From NCBI GenBank assembly GCA_030065615.1, contig JASJDR010000002.1, forward strand, positions 18,414 through 82,413: a stretch of DNA of 64,000 nucleotides, in the 5' to 3' direction. Origin of the DNA: Xenococcus sp. MO_188.B8 (GTDB taxonomy: Bacteria; Cyanobacteriota; Cyanobacteriia; Cyanobacteriales; Xenococcaceae). The translations under genes were made by a program, and so were the position numbers. Every line of letters starts with the position of its first letter. Position 1 is the stretch's first letter. Below the pieces are notes generated by a model. That model did not search any database, was not told where the DNA came from, and saw nothing but the letters and a program-made list of their open reading frames with translations. Positions 55,353-64,000 of the stretch are shown here, piece by piece.

Positions 55353-56228
55353 ATGTTGATCGAACCCCAAGAAGCGATCGCGAGCTTAAAACTATTAGTA
55401 TATGTGGCCAAAGCTGATGGTCAGTTGCATCCCAGAGAAGCAACAATTCTCACAGAAGCTTGGAAAAAAGCCCAGCAGCTCTCAACTTTGCCCGAAGATG
55501 TCACCATCGACAATATCTTGGCAGAAGATATTCAGATTGAAGATATTTTACCTCAAATAACCACTCCTAAAACACAAAGGGTAATTTATAAAGCATCCTA
55601 TATAATAGCTGAAATCAACGGTACATCTCCTGAACAACAAGCAATATTAAACAAGATCGCAGCAAGCTTTCAGGCATTGGAGCAAGACTCGTTAGTGAAC
55701 AATGATTCTCTAACGGAAGCAGCGGCTCAATCACCCCATGATTTTATTGAAGCGATCGCGGCTCAATTAGTATCTGTGAAAGAGGTTCGCGATTTAATCT
55801 TAGATTATGCTATTGGCATTGCCATTTTGGGATTTAACCCAATCCCAGGGATGAATATCGTTACGGATGCTATTGCCTTTGGCTTAATACTCAAGATGAT
55901 TCGAGATATTGGTAGTAAATGGGGCTACCCTAAAGGTCAGGATGCGATCGCTATTATTGGTAGTATTTTTGGTGGTTTTGGGGCCCTCTTAGCTGCGATA
56001 ACTAGTTGGGCGAGCATCGCCTTTATTGGCTTATATATGCCAGTTATTGGTGAGTTCGCTACGGCTTCTTTTTTCTTTACTCTTACTTGGGCGATTGGTC
56101 AGGCAACGAATCAGTTTTATCTCAGTGGTCGTCAATTAAATGCTGCGGCTCTCAAGCAAGCCTTTCTTCAAGCGCAAAAAGAGGGCAAAATTTTAAGCAA
56201 GAAAATCAACTTTCCAGGGCATAGATAG
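55353..56228 (+). CDS. TerB-like plus DUF697 membrane protein
   Basis: I start at the ATG at 55353; the upstream TTG (55317) would add 12 residues with no family support. The first 120 residues resemble a TerB-like helical domain (ASLKLLVYVAKADGQLHPRE). The second half (about 150-270) has the DUF697 pattern with hydrophobic helices (VRDLILDYAIGIAILGFNPI, then NIVTDAIAFGLILKMI). It is probably an inner or thylakoid membrane protein of unknown function. It is transcribed alone; the divergent glycine-zipper gene lies 230 bases upstream. Confidence 0.75.
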   Translation: MLIEPQEAIASLKLLVYVAKADGQLHPREATILTEAWKKAQQLSTLPEDVTIDNILAEDIQIEDILPQITTPKTQRVIYKASYIIAEINGTSPEQQAILNKIAASFQALEQDSLVNNDSLTEAAAQSPHDFIEAIAAQLVSVKEVRDLILDYAIGIAILGFNPIPGMNIVTDAIAFGLILKMIRDIGSKWGYPKGQDAIAIIGSIFGGFGALLAAITSWASIAFIGLYMPVIGEFATASFFFTLTWAIGQATNQFYLSGRQLNAAALKQAFLQAQKEGKILSKKINFPGHR

Positions 56229-56333
56229 TACTATTTTACTAAATAATCTGTTTGTCTTTGCCAAAATAACTATAGTGCGCTATTGTCCTAATTCAAAATC
56301 GAAAACTATACTATTGCAAATTTTTTATAAAGA

Positions 56334-58009
56334 ATGGGTTCAAAAAGTCAAAATCAGGTATCAACAACTTCTAGCAACATAATCCCAAAAGAATTAATTT
56401 TATTTACAAGTTTTTTTTAATACTTACTTTAGTCATCAGTCTCCATAGGTACTATACTTTTTACTCTTCGTACGACCAGGGAATTTTTAATCAAATGTTT
56501 TGGAATAGCCTTAATGGTTTTCCAGCGGAAACTTCTCTGGCTTCTGGTATATCCAGCTTGGTTGTGCACTCTCAGCAGCTTCCTGTTGTCGCCCATAGTC
56601 ATTTGGGGACTCACTTTACCCCGGCTCTACTGATTTGGCTGCCTTTTTATGCCCTATTCCCTTCACCAGCTACGCTAAGTGTTTTGCAAGTCATCTGGGT
56701 CACAGCAGGGGGCTTGGTTTTATATTTTTTAGCCCGACAATATTTACAACCATTTATCTCTCTACTTATTACTGTCAGTTACTACTGTGCCATTGCCGTA
56801 GTTGCCCCTACCCTATCTAATTTTCACAATCTCTCTCAGATACCTCTGGCATTCTTTAGTTTATTGCTGGCGATGGAAAAACGCTGGTGGTGGTTATTTT
56901 GGGTTCTAGCATTGTGGATCTTAGCTATTCGGCAAGATGTCGGGCTCGTCCTGTTTAGTTTGGGAATTTATTTATTTTTTAGTAAGCGTCATCCTCGCTT
57001 AGGAATACTGCTGTGCGGCATTAGTGTACTCTACATAATCACGGTAGTTAACTTGGTCATGCCTCATTTTAGTGATGACGTTTCTCAACGCCTCTTAATT
57101 CAGAAGTTTGGTCAATATGTAGACAAGCCAACAGCTTCAACAATTGAAGTATTGTGGGGGATGATAAGTCAACCTGGATTGTTAATTAAAGAATTAGTTT
57201 CCCCTGTAGGTCAAACCATCTCTTACTTATTGGGTCATTGGTTACCCTTGGCTTTTATTCCTGCCATTGCCCCAGCTTCCTGGATGGTGGCAGGATTTCC
57301 CCTATTGTATTTGCTTCTGGCAAAAGGTATGTCGGTTTTAGCTATCAGCCTTCGCTATGCCATGACAGTTGTTCCTGGATTATTTTATGGAGCGATTCTC
57401 TGGTGGTCTGGTCAGGGATGGCATAATTTTTTCCAGAAGCCAGAAAAAATCCAACCGAGAAAATTAACACCAAAATTTCAGCGTTTCTGGATTTTTTGTA
57501 TTGGTCTATCCCTAGTACTCGCAATCAACGAAACCAAAGTAAGTCAAGCACTGTATTTCATGATTCCCGATTCTATTCAACCTTGGGTTCATGTTTCCTT
57601 ACCCCAACAATGGCAGCGGTCTGGGGAAATTAACTCTTTATTAACTGAAATTCCTTCAGATGCTAGTGTTTCTGCTACTACCTATCTTATTCCTCATCTT
57701 TCTGGGCGTAGGGAAATTATCAGGTTACCGCATTTGAAATTACGCACCCCTGACGGACAAGTGTCAAAAGTCGATTATGTAATAGCTGACTTATGGCGCT
57801 TACAACATTATCAAGTAGCTTTTGAACATGAAAGGAATCTGTTACAGAGTTTCACGAATTTAATTGAAGGAATTATAGCTAACCAAGAATATGGCATTAC
57901 CAATTTTCAGAACGGTGTAATTTTGCTGAAAAAAGGAGTCACTTCCGATGTTGCAGCACAAAAAGCCTGGTTGACATTTCGTCAGCAAATCGGAGGTATT
58001 GAAAAATGA
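56334..58009 (+). pseudogene. DUF2079 membrane protein, frameshift at poly-T
   Basis: The body from ATG 56495 gives 504 residues with about ten membrane helices (LPFYALFPSPATLSVLQVIW, VLALWILAIRQDVGLVLF) of the DUF2079 family. The family's N-terminal motif FYSSYDQGIFNQMFWNSL lies mostly upstream of that ATG, in the same frame but with no start codon. A start at ATG 56334 reads GSKSQNQVSTTSSNIIPKEL, ILFTSFF, and then stops. The two frames meet at a run of eight T (56411-56418), and one extra T would join them into LFTSFFLILTLVISLHRYY. So either the gene is frameshifted, transcriptional slippage restores it, or the run was misread. It overlaps the next gene by ATGA. Confidence 0.7.
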
Positions 58010-59220
58010 CCTACGATCTTTTAAATCCTTTAGTTCCCTTGCCACAAGGTATTTTTCAAATTCCAGCTGCTCCCAACTTAGAAAATCGCTCCGACTCAGA
58101 TTGGATTCAATTATCATTGGTTATTCCCACCTATAATGAAGCCAAAAATATTCAAGAACTAATTAAAGTATTGAGTGATTTACTCGATGGCGTTATTCCT
58201 GGAGATTATGAATTAATCGTCGTTGATGACGACAGTCCAGATTACACTTGGAAACTTGCTCAGGAATTAACCGTGGAATATCCTCAGTTGCAAGTAATGC
58301 GTCGAGAAAAGGAAAAAGGACTTGCCACCGCCGTAGTTCGGGGCTGGCAAATGGCCAGAGGAGAAATTTTGGGAGTAATTGATGCTGACTTACAACACCC
58401 ACCGAAGGTATTGGCACAGCTATGGCAGAAAATACAACAAGGAGCTGATTTAGCTGTTGCGAGTCGTCATATTAACGGGGGTGGGGTTAGTGAATGGAAC
58501 TTGGGACGCCGGATTTTGTCTAGAGGAGCTCAGATGCTGGGACTTATGGTCTTGCCAGAAGTATTAGGAAAACTCTCAGATCCGATGAGTGGGTATTTTC
58601 TCTTACGGCGCAGTAGCATAATTGAGCGTGCTATGAATCCTATCGGATACAAAATTCTGATTGAAGTAGTAGCTCGCGGCAGAATTCACTCCTCTGCCGA
58701 AGTAGGTTATGTGTTTCAAGAGCGCCAAGAAGGAGAAAGTAAAGTTATTTGGAAACAGTATCTTGAATACATTGGACATTTGTTGCGATTGAGATTGTTT
58801 CTGTGGGCAAAAGGTCGATTTATTCGCTTTGTATTAGTAGGCTTAACGGGGGTCTTAGTAGATATGGGGATTTTTTATCTACTTAGCGATCCCAGCACTT
58901 TGGGATGGTCCCTGACTAGGAGTAAGATTATCGCTGCAGAACTCGCGATGATTAATAATTTTTTCTGGAACGATCTGTGGACCTTTAGGGATATTTCCCG
59001 CCAACAAACAGGCATGAGTCCGCGATTCAAGCGGCTATTAAAGTTTAATGTAATTTGCCTTGGCGGCTTAATTCTCAATGTTTTATTCTTAAATTTCGTC
59101 TTTCATGTTTTGGGTTTAAATCGTTATCTGGCTAACTTGATAGCGATCGCTGCAGTCACTTTTTGGAATTTCTGGTTTAACTGCAAATTTAGCTGGCGAG
59201 TAACTGACAAGGGAAAATAG
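58006..59220 (+). CDS. GT2 polyprenol-phosphate glycosyltransferase fused to GtrA
   Basis: 404 residues. The GT2 half (about 35-265) reads LSLVIPTYNEAKNIQELIKV, VVDDDSPDYTWKLAQEL and the DXD-type motif LGVIDADLQHPP. These match dolichyl/undecaprenyl-phosphate mannose or glucose synthases. The C-terminal part (270-400) has four hydrophobic helices of a GtrA-type flippase (FVLVGLTGVLVDMGIFYLLS, LGGLILNVLFLNFVFHVLGL). Together these make a lipid-linked hexose and may help flip it. It is translationally coupled to the DUF2079 gene, which may use the sugar carrier to glycosylate proteins or lipids (inference). Confidence 0.9.
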   Translation: MTYDLLNPLVPLPQGIFQIPAAPNLENRSDSDWIQLSLVIPTYNEAKNIQELIKVLSDLLDGVIPGDYELIVVDDDSPDYTWKLAQELTVEYPQLQVMRREKEKGLATAVVRGWQMARGEILGVIDADLQHPPKVLAQLWQKIQQGADLAVASRHINGGGVSEWNLGRRILSRGAQMLGLMVLPEVLGKLSDPMSGYFLLRRSSIIERAMNPIGYKILIEVVARGRIHSSAEVGYVFQERQEGESKVIWKQYLEYIGHLLRLRLFLWAKGRFIRFVLVGLTGVLVDMGIFYLLSDPSTLGWSLTRSKIIAAELAMINNFFWNDLWTFRDISRQQTGMSPRFKRLLKFNVICLGGLILNVLFLNFVFHVLGLNRYLANLIAIAAVTFWNFWFNCKFSWRVTDKGK

Positions 59221-59407
59221 ACCGTTACCTAGTAGTCGGCTACGGGATTTATTTTTCCTAAAACTCACTTAGAATCTTGATATGGTAAATTATGGCGCAA
59301 TCAATTAGGCGATCGCTTAAAAATCAATATAATATCTATAAAGATCTAAGATCTGTGATCACAATAGTTGCTTTGGTGATTTGTATATTGGTTAAGTTTA
59401 AAAATTT

Positions 59408-60466
59408 ATGACTAAATTAAGTCGTCGGCAGCTCTTATTAGCTGGATTTTTTACAGGAGCAGGAATCTCGATCGCAACTTCTTATTTTCGTGACCAGATC
59501 AATAGTAATAAATCCTCTCAAGATGAGGAAGGTTCGGAAATCGCCTATGAGACCAAGATATCTGAAAGTGAGATTCGTCAGATTAAACGCTCGGTTAATC
59601 TCAAGCAACCCTTAATTCCCTATAATCGGCAGATGTCAAAGATTTTGGTTCGTTGTTGTCGATTGGCAACAGAACAATATCTTCGGGGATTAGAAGATCC
59701 TGAATATGATGGCGCGATCGCGAATTTGCCCAGTTACTTTTCTCAGCTTAATGATTATGAGCAAATTACTGCTTTCCGAGCGATTAGGCAAAGATCTTGG
59801 CTGGAACCACTGTTCAAAAAAACTATGCTGAGAGATCTAATTCCGAAGACAGATTTAATCTACGCTGGTTTTATTCTTAAGTCTTCTGCCAATAACATTA
59901 TTGTATTTAGAGGTACTCAAGAGCCAGAGGAATGGATTGCCAATCTTAATGTCCAACAGATTGACTACCAAAGCAACAATCCTCAAGCTGGCAAAATTCA
60001 CCAAGGTTTTAACAATCTCTATTTCAGTGGAGTACAACAATGGCTTCACCAAGAAATTGAACAGCTCAATCCCGCTATTCCCTGCTATGTAGCGGGTCAT
60101 AGTTTAGGCGGAGCAATAGCCGTCCTCGCCGCACTCGATCTTGGTTTAAATTTTAGTAATTTAAGAGAACAAATACAGATGTACAACTATGCCCCACCGA
60201 GAGTAGGCAATCCTACTTTTGCTAAGTTTTATAGCGACTTAGTACCCAATAGTTACCGCGTAGTTAACCAGGCAGACTCAACCTGGCTCTTACCCCCTAC
60301 CCAACTAGATAATGCAATCTATCTGCATGTCGGACAGCGATGGTCATTTATCAATCAAACAGGAGACTTGAATCCCAATCATCAGTTAGCCGCTTATCAA
60401 GTGGCGATCGATAATGAAGTTGAGATATCTCGACCTATTATTGCTCCTGGAGTTTTTCAGAGATAA
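59408..60466 (+). CDS. Lipase class 3 family protein
   Basis: 352 residues. The N-terminus SRRQLLLAGFFTGAGISIAT carries a twin-arginine signal (Tat). The lipase domain (about 150-330) has IIVFRGTQEPEEWIANL, the nucleophile elbow YVAGHSLGGAIAVLAALDLG near residue 235, Asp in VNQADSTWLLPP and His in NHQLAAYQ. This is a lipase class 3 (Lipase_3) triad. It is probably exported and hydrolyses acyl esters, perhaps membrane lipids. A monocistronic gene with no recognisable regulator nearby. Confidence 0.88.
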   Translation: MTKLSRRQLLLAGFFTGAGISIATSYFRDQINSNKSSQDEEGSEIAYETKISESEIRQIKRSVNLKQPLIPYNRQMSKILVRCCRLATEQYLRGLEDPEYDGAIANLPSYFSQLNDYEQITAFRAIRQRSWLEPLFKKTMLRDLIPKTDLIYAGFILKSSANNIIVFRGTQEPEEWIANLNVQQIDYQSNNPQAGKIHQGFNNLYFSGVQQWLHQEIEQLNPAIPCYVAGHSLGGAIAVLAALDLGLNFSNLREQIQMYNYAPPRVGNPTFAKFYSDLVPNSYRVVNQADSTWLLPPTQLDNAIYLHVGQRWSFINQTGDLNPNHQLAAYQVAIDNEVEISRPIIAPGVFQR

Positions 60467-60872
60467 CTTGAGTTTTGTGATCGATCATAGTTTACGGACT
60501 AGTAGCTTAATAACTCAAGACCTTAAACTCTAATGCAGAGAGCAATGACTTGATCAGTATTTTTTCTGATAATTTAGTACGCGAACGATGAGTATAAAGC
60601 ATGCGATTTTGTTACCACTCTACGTACAAAACTCCCTCGATCCACGGCAGCTTAACTACACTTATGCTCCAAGATATACGATCAAGCAACATATCATAAG
60701 TTGTTTGTTCGACTTGGAGCAGCCAAGAGTGATCTCTTCGAGATCGCAAATCCGAACAAGCGATCGCGTTATCCCTCTCGTTCGGAGAGACTGCAAAGAA
60801 CTCAGCTTTCGGAATCACCAAGCTAAGAAAAGTTACCTCAAAAGATGAAATAGGAAAGTTACAAGGTAAGCA
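60467..60872. other. Intergenic region with small palindromes
   Basis: About 400 bases. Contains GATCTC-TTC-GAGATC at 60731-60745, then an HIP1 site and an inverted pair CGAAC/GTTCG. These look like the short palindromic repeats seen in the transposon island. No credible gene: the overlapping frames here are composed of these repeats. Confidence 0.55.
60731..60745 (+). repeat. Short palindrome shared with 45705-45719
   Basis: The 15-mer GATCTCTTCGAGATC is identical to the one inserted in the IS630 transposase. Confidence 0.55.
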
Positions 60873-61139
60873 ATGAGTATGAGTGAACTGAGTTCTGTAT
60901 ATGAAATTGATAATGAGCAATGGTTAGAGCGAACCATTGAAATTTTAAAAGAGAAACGATTAGAGGAATTAGATTTAGAGCATTTAATTGAGCAATTAGA
61001 AACCTTGAGTCGTCGAAATAGATTGACAAGAGAGATAGTTGCTTCAGAAGGAGCAATTATCCCAAAGCTAATCCCTAGCCCAGCAAGACCTAATGTTCTC
61101 CGAATACATATATGCAAGGCAAGTTGTTCTAACCAATGA
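60873..61139 (+). pseudogene. DUF29 protein, truncated
   Basis: The first 50 residues (YEIDNEQWLERTIEILKEKR, LEELDLEHLIEQLETLSRR) match the N-terminus of DUF29 proteins, common in cyanobacteria and usually about 140-150 residues long. After that the sequence (LTREIVASEGAIIPKLIPSP) no longer fits, and the frame stops at 88 residues. AAGG lies six bases before the ATG. Probably a truncated copy of unknown function. Confidence 0.5.
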
Positions 61140-61483
61140 TTATTAATAAATAGCAACTTTTAAACTCTATTGGCATGAAACTTAGTCATAAAAAGATAGT
61201 GTTTAATTTGTAACTTTTTTAACCTTAGTAAGTAGCAGTAATGACTTAATATATTATTGCAATAGTATTGCAATTACTATTCTATTGATATTTCAGTTTC
61301 TGAAGAGTTATTAGTTTTTTGTCTAAAACTATCGTTTTCCAAGCAAGCAGATAATATTTACGTTGACGAGTCTGATTTTTGTTTTACTGTCGATGTTCTA
61401 TTATACAATCAAAAAAAACAATGATTAATAATTAGTTTTTAATTCCGGACAACTTTGTTGATACGAAAATAACTAGCTAAATA
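61140..61483. other. Intergenic region upstream of kinase
   Basis: AT-rich. Contains the repeated palindrome ATTGCAAT AGT ATTGCAAT at 61256-61274, a possible operator. The last 110 bases are duplicated at 63594-63713. Confidence 0.45.
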
Positions 61484-63274
61484 ATGACTAAATTATGTCT
61501 CAATCCAGCCTGTAAAAAACCTCGTAATCCAGAGCAGAATAAATTTTGTCATGGTTGTGGCGCTAATTTAGCAGAGAGTACTCAAAGTTATCAGTTTGAT
61601 TATTATCGAGTTACTAAACTTCTGGGGCAAGGGGGATTTGGACGTACCTATTTAGCTGAATATTCCCGTCGCTACAATCAGCCTCGGGTGATTAAAAAAC
61701 TAATAACTAGAGAGGATGACCAAAATCAACAAAAAATCAAGGAATTATTTGCTAGAGAAGCAGAGCAACTTTGCCATTTAGACCATCCTCAGATACCCAA
61801 ATTATATGAATATTTTGAAAAGGAAAATAATTTATATCTGGTGCAGGAATTTATCGATGGCATGAGCCTGAATGAAGAATTTGAGCAACAAGGAGCTTTT
61901 GATGAACAAAAAATCCAAAATATTTTAGAAGAACTGTTACCTGTACTAGTTTATATTGAAGAGCAAAATCTTCTCCATCGTGATATTAAACCCGATAATA
62001 TTATGCGTCGCCGCAGCGATGGAGTATTAATGTTAATTGACTTTGGTGCTGCCAGAGTTAAAACTGGCAGAGATCCAACTGTATTGACTGCGATCTATAC
62101 CCCTGGCTATGCAGCCATAGAACATATGATGGGTAAACCAGTTAAAGCTAGTGATGTTTATAGTCTGGGGGTAACTTGTATTCGCCTACTAACTGGCTGT
62201 TTGCCCACTGGTACCACTGATCTGATTTATGATTATCATGAAAATCGCTTGTGCTGGAAGGAGTATTTACAGGAAAGAAATATTAAAGTTAATGATCGCT
62301 TAGCAGCGATTTTAGATAAGATGGTGGCTTCTTCTCTCAAAGATCGCTATCCTGATGCCCAAGCAGTTCTAGAAGATTTATTGCGCCTTAATTCTCCTCT
62401 GGTATCACGGCCAACAGTAAATATAATTGGACACAATTATTATGTGCCTCCAACTTTTTATTTACCATCACGAACATTGGCAAAATCTGCCAGAAGATTG
62501 GGATTATTAGCTGGTGTTGTTGTTATTTTAACTGGAGTTGTGGGAATAAGATGGTATTTTAATAGTAGTCAAGAATCAATTAATCAACCTCTTCTAGAAA
62601 AGCTGGAAGTTCAATATCAACAAGGAAACTATCAAGATTGTTATCAATTAGCTACAGATAATTCTAATCAAGATAATAGTGAAATTCAAGAATGGATAGG
62701 TAAATGTGGGTTAGAAGCAGCAAAAGTGAAAGCAAATGCTTATAGTTATACTGGTGCGATCTCTATGGCTCAAACAATACCTAATACAGTACCTAACTAT
62801 CAAGAAGTACAAGACTTTATTAAGTATTGGCAAGGAAAAATATCAAAATACCAACAAGAACAAGCCCAGTCACTAATCTCAAAAACAACAGGACTAGACT
62901 ATAATCGATTGCGCGACCTAATAGAGGTGGGAAAGTGGCAAGAGGCAGATCGAGAAACAACAAGTATAATGTTACAAGCTACTGGTAGGCAAAAAGTAGG
63001 GTGGTTTAGGCCAGCAGATATCAATAAATTTCCCTGTGACGATCTACGTATCATTGACCAACTTTGGCTAGATTCTAGCCAGGGCAAATTCGGCTTCAGC
63101 GTGCAAAAAGAAATCTGGCAAAGGAATGGCAGTCCAACTAAAGCACGCGGCAAGAATAGTCTTAGTGATGGACAGAAAGGCAATCTTCCGAGTGATATAT
63201 GGGAAGGACAGTCGGGGATGTGGGATGTGACCTTAGTGGAGTTGTTTTCCCGCGTTGCAAACTGTAACCGATAA
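61484..63274 (+). CDS. 4-Cys serine/threonine kinase with GUN4 domain
   Basis: 596 residues. An N-terminal zinc ribbon (CLNPACKKP and FCHGCGANL) marks the cyanobacterial 4-Cys kinase family. The kinase domain follows at about 40-300: LGQGGFGRTYLAEY (Gly loop), VIKKL (Lys), HRDIKPDNIM (catalytic loop) and IDFGAA (DFG). One membrane helix lies at about 338-356 (LGLLAGVVVILTGVVGIRW). A GUN4 domain occupies about 465-590 (YNRLRDLIEVGKWQEADRET, then LRIIDQLWLDSSQGKFGFSV). GUN4 binds tetrapyrroles in chlorophyll synthesis, so the kinase may respond to a porphyrin or related signal outside the cytoplasm (inference). Its 5' end and promoter are repeated 2.2 kb downstream. Confidence 0.9.
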   Translation: MTKLCLNPACKKPRNPEQNKFCHGCGANLAESTQSYQFDYYRVTKLLGQGGFGRTYLAEYSRRYNQPRVIKKLITREDDQNQQKIKELFAREAEQLCHLDHPQIPKLYEYFEKENNLYLVQEFIDGMSLNEEFEQQGAFDEQKIQNILEELLPVLVYIEEQNLLHRDIKPDNIMRRRSDGVLMLIDFGAARVKTGRDPTVLTAIYTPGYAAIEHMMGKPVKASDVYSLGVTCIRLLTGCLPTGTTDLIYDYHENRLCWKEYLQERNIKVNDRLAAILDKMVASSLKDRYPDAQAVLEDLLRLNSPLVSRPTVNIIGHNYYVPPTFYLPSRTLAKSARRLGLLAGVVVILTGVVGIRWYFNSSQESINQPLLEKLEVQYQQGNYQDCYQLATDNSNQDNSEIQEWIGKCGLEAAKVKANAYSYTGAISMAQTIPNTVPNYQEVQDFIKYWQGKISKYQQEQAQSLISKTTGLDYNRLRDLIEVGKWQEADRETTSIMLQATGRQKVGWFRPADINKFPCDDLRIIDQLWLDSSQGKFGFSVQKEIWQRNGSPTKARGKNSLSDGQKGNLPSDIWEGQSGMWDVTLVELFSRVANCNR

Positions 63275-63713
63275 GATATAAAAAGTTCAGGAAATTTGAT
63301 AAACTTGTTTTAGGGAATTTCTATATGAATTCATGAAATTCATAAGCTTCAGTTCAGCTATCATCTCATAAGTTTTTGCGTGACCTTTTTCGCTTTCAAG
63401 TCAAGCTGATTACCTTTAGGGGTTTTTGGGAATCGTTAAAAAATGTGCCGCCACTTTCGGGTTATAGTAGTCAGCCAGCACGAACTTTTCAGCAACTAAA
63501 CGAATTTCGTCGTTGTTGGCTTCCCATAATTTTGTTTTTATGAAATCCTAATAATTATTCCACTATCTGGAAAACTACTAACCTTATCCTAATCACGAGC
63601 CCAATTTTTGTTTTAGTGCCGATTTACTACTATAAAATGATAAAAAACAATGGGTAATAATTGGTTTTTAATTCCAGACAACTCTGTTTATATAAAAAAT
63701 AACTACCTAAATA
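63275..63713. other. Intergenic region with a protein fragment
   Basis: Reverse strand at about 63425-63540 reads KLWEANNDEIRLVAEKFVLA, DYYNPKVAAHFLTIPKNP and then stop. It looks like part of a protein but I cannot name it. The last 110 bases duplicate the region upstream of the 4-Cys kinase. Confidence 0.4.
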
Positions 63714-63893
63714 ATGTCAAAATTCTGTCTCAACCCAGCCTGTAAAAAACCTCATAATCCAGAGCAGAATAAATTTTGTCATGGTTGTGGTGCTAATTTA
63801 GCAGACAGTACTCAGAGTTATCAGTTTGATTATTATCGAGTTACGCAACTCCTAGGGCAAGGGCAGGGCTGTTTCATTATCAAGAAAACATAA
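63714..63893 (+). pseudogene. Truncated duplicate of 4-Cys kinase
   Basis: The first 50 codons are nearly the same as those of the kinase at 61484 (zinc ribbon CLNPACKKP / FCHGCGANL, then YQFDYYRVTQLLGQG). After GQG the sequence turns into GCFIIKKT and stops at 63891-63893, because a mobile element is inserted in the Gly loop. Confidence 0.8.
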
Positions 63894-64000
63894 GATAATC
63901 AAAGATAATGAATATTAAGCACAAAAGGTAAGGATATAACCCAGATTATGACTCATTTCACTAATTGCCCCTTTAATCGAATCAAAGCCATGTGTTCTTA
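63864..64000 (+). mobile_element. Insertion sequence left end (partial)
   Basis: From about 63864 the sequence departs from the kinase gene and starts CAGGGCTGTTTCATTATCAA. A frame opens at ATG 63948-63950 (MTHFTNCPFNRIKAMCS) and runs off the window; it is probably a transposase, family not identified. Confidence 0.5.

Noticed and set aside
60588..60848. 86-codon forward frame before the DUF29 remnant
   Set aside because: It is made of short palindromes and an HIP1 octamer; no family resemblance.

Overview
The window is chromosomal DNA of a cyanobacterium. Coding sequence is AT-rich, the HIP1 octamer GCGATCGC recurs on both strands, and several families are typical of the phylum: a 4-Cys Ser/Thr kinase with a GUN4 tail, DUF2079 and GT2-GtrA membrane proteins, and the DUF1400 family of hydrolases. 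I cannot name the genus.

Region 1 (1-8200, minus strand) is a polysaccharide or glycoconjugate segment: four intact glycosyltransferases plus one cut by the window edge, a multidrug/lipid-type ABC exporter, a methyltransferase reduced to an internally deleted remnant, and a scrap of an IS66 transposase. Region 2 (8430-37924, minus strand) is a nonribosomal peptide/polyketide cluster of six megasynthase genes with three tailoring or accessory genes. In transcription order these are: A-PCP-KS-AT-ACP-aminotransferase (Val-like code); a putative methyltransferase; C-A-PCP; TubC-docking/C*/A*/PCP/TE with degenerate C and A domains; an alpha/beta hydrolase with a fibronectin III tail; C-A[monooxygenase]A-PCP with a Gly-like code; Cy-A-PCP-oxidase (thiazole or oxazole forming, Cys-like code); a DUF362 protein with a twin-arginine signal; and C*-PCP-TE with a mutated C-domain histidine. 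A plausible product carries a valine/malonate-derived amino unit, an azole ring, and a glycine that is alpha-hydroxylated or converted to a terminal amide. The ABC exporter and the glycosyltransferases downstream could act on it, but they could equally belong to exopolysaccharide synthesis.

Region 3 (38189-51515) is exopolysaccharide-like: two WecG/TagA/CpsF glycosyltransferases fused to small MshEN-like repeats, a zinc-ribbon protein, a C-methyltransferase and a Wzz/BY-kinase. It is interrupted by an island of transposon debris (40600-45820). The island holds one intact IS4-like element with 27-bp terminal inverted repeats, fragments of IS66, ISL3, TnpB and another transposase, and two disrupted transposases carrying short palindromic insertions.

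Region 4 (51690-64000) is more ordinary: an unusual DUF1400-hydrolase/solute-binding fusion, an HdeA-like and a glycine-zipper protein, a TerB/DUF697 membrane protein, a frameshifted DUF2079 gene followed by GT2-GtrA, a class 3 lipase, a DUF29 remnant, and a 4-Cys kinase-GUN4 gene. A partial downstream duplicate of the kinase gene is cut by a mobile element that runs off the window.

Coordinates and domains come from reading the sequence; no database search was run. Substrate codes were aligned by eye to the PheA adenylation pocket.
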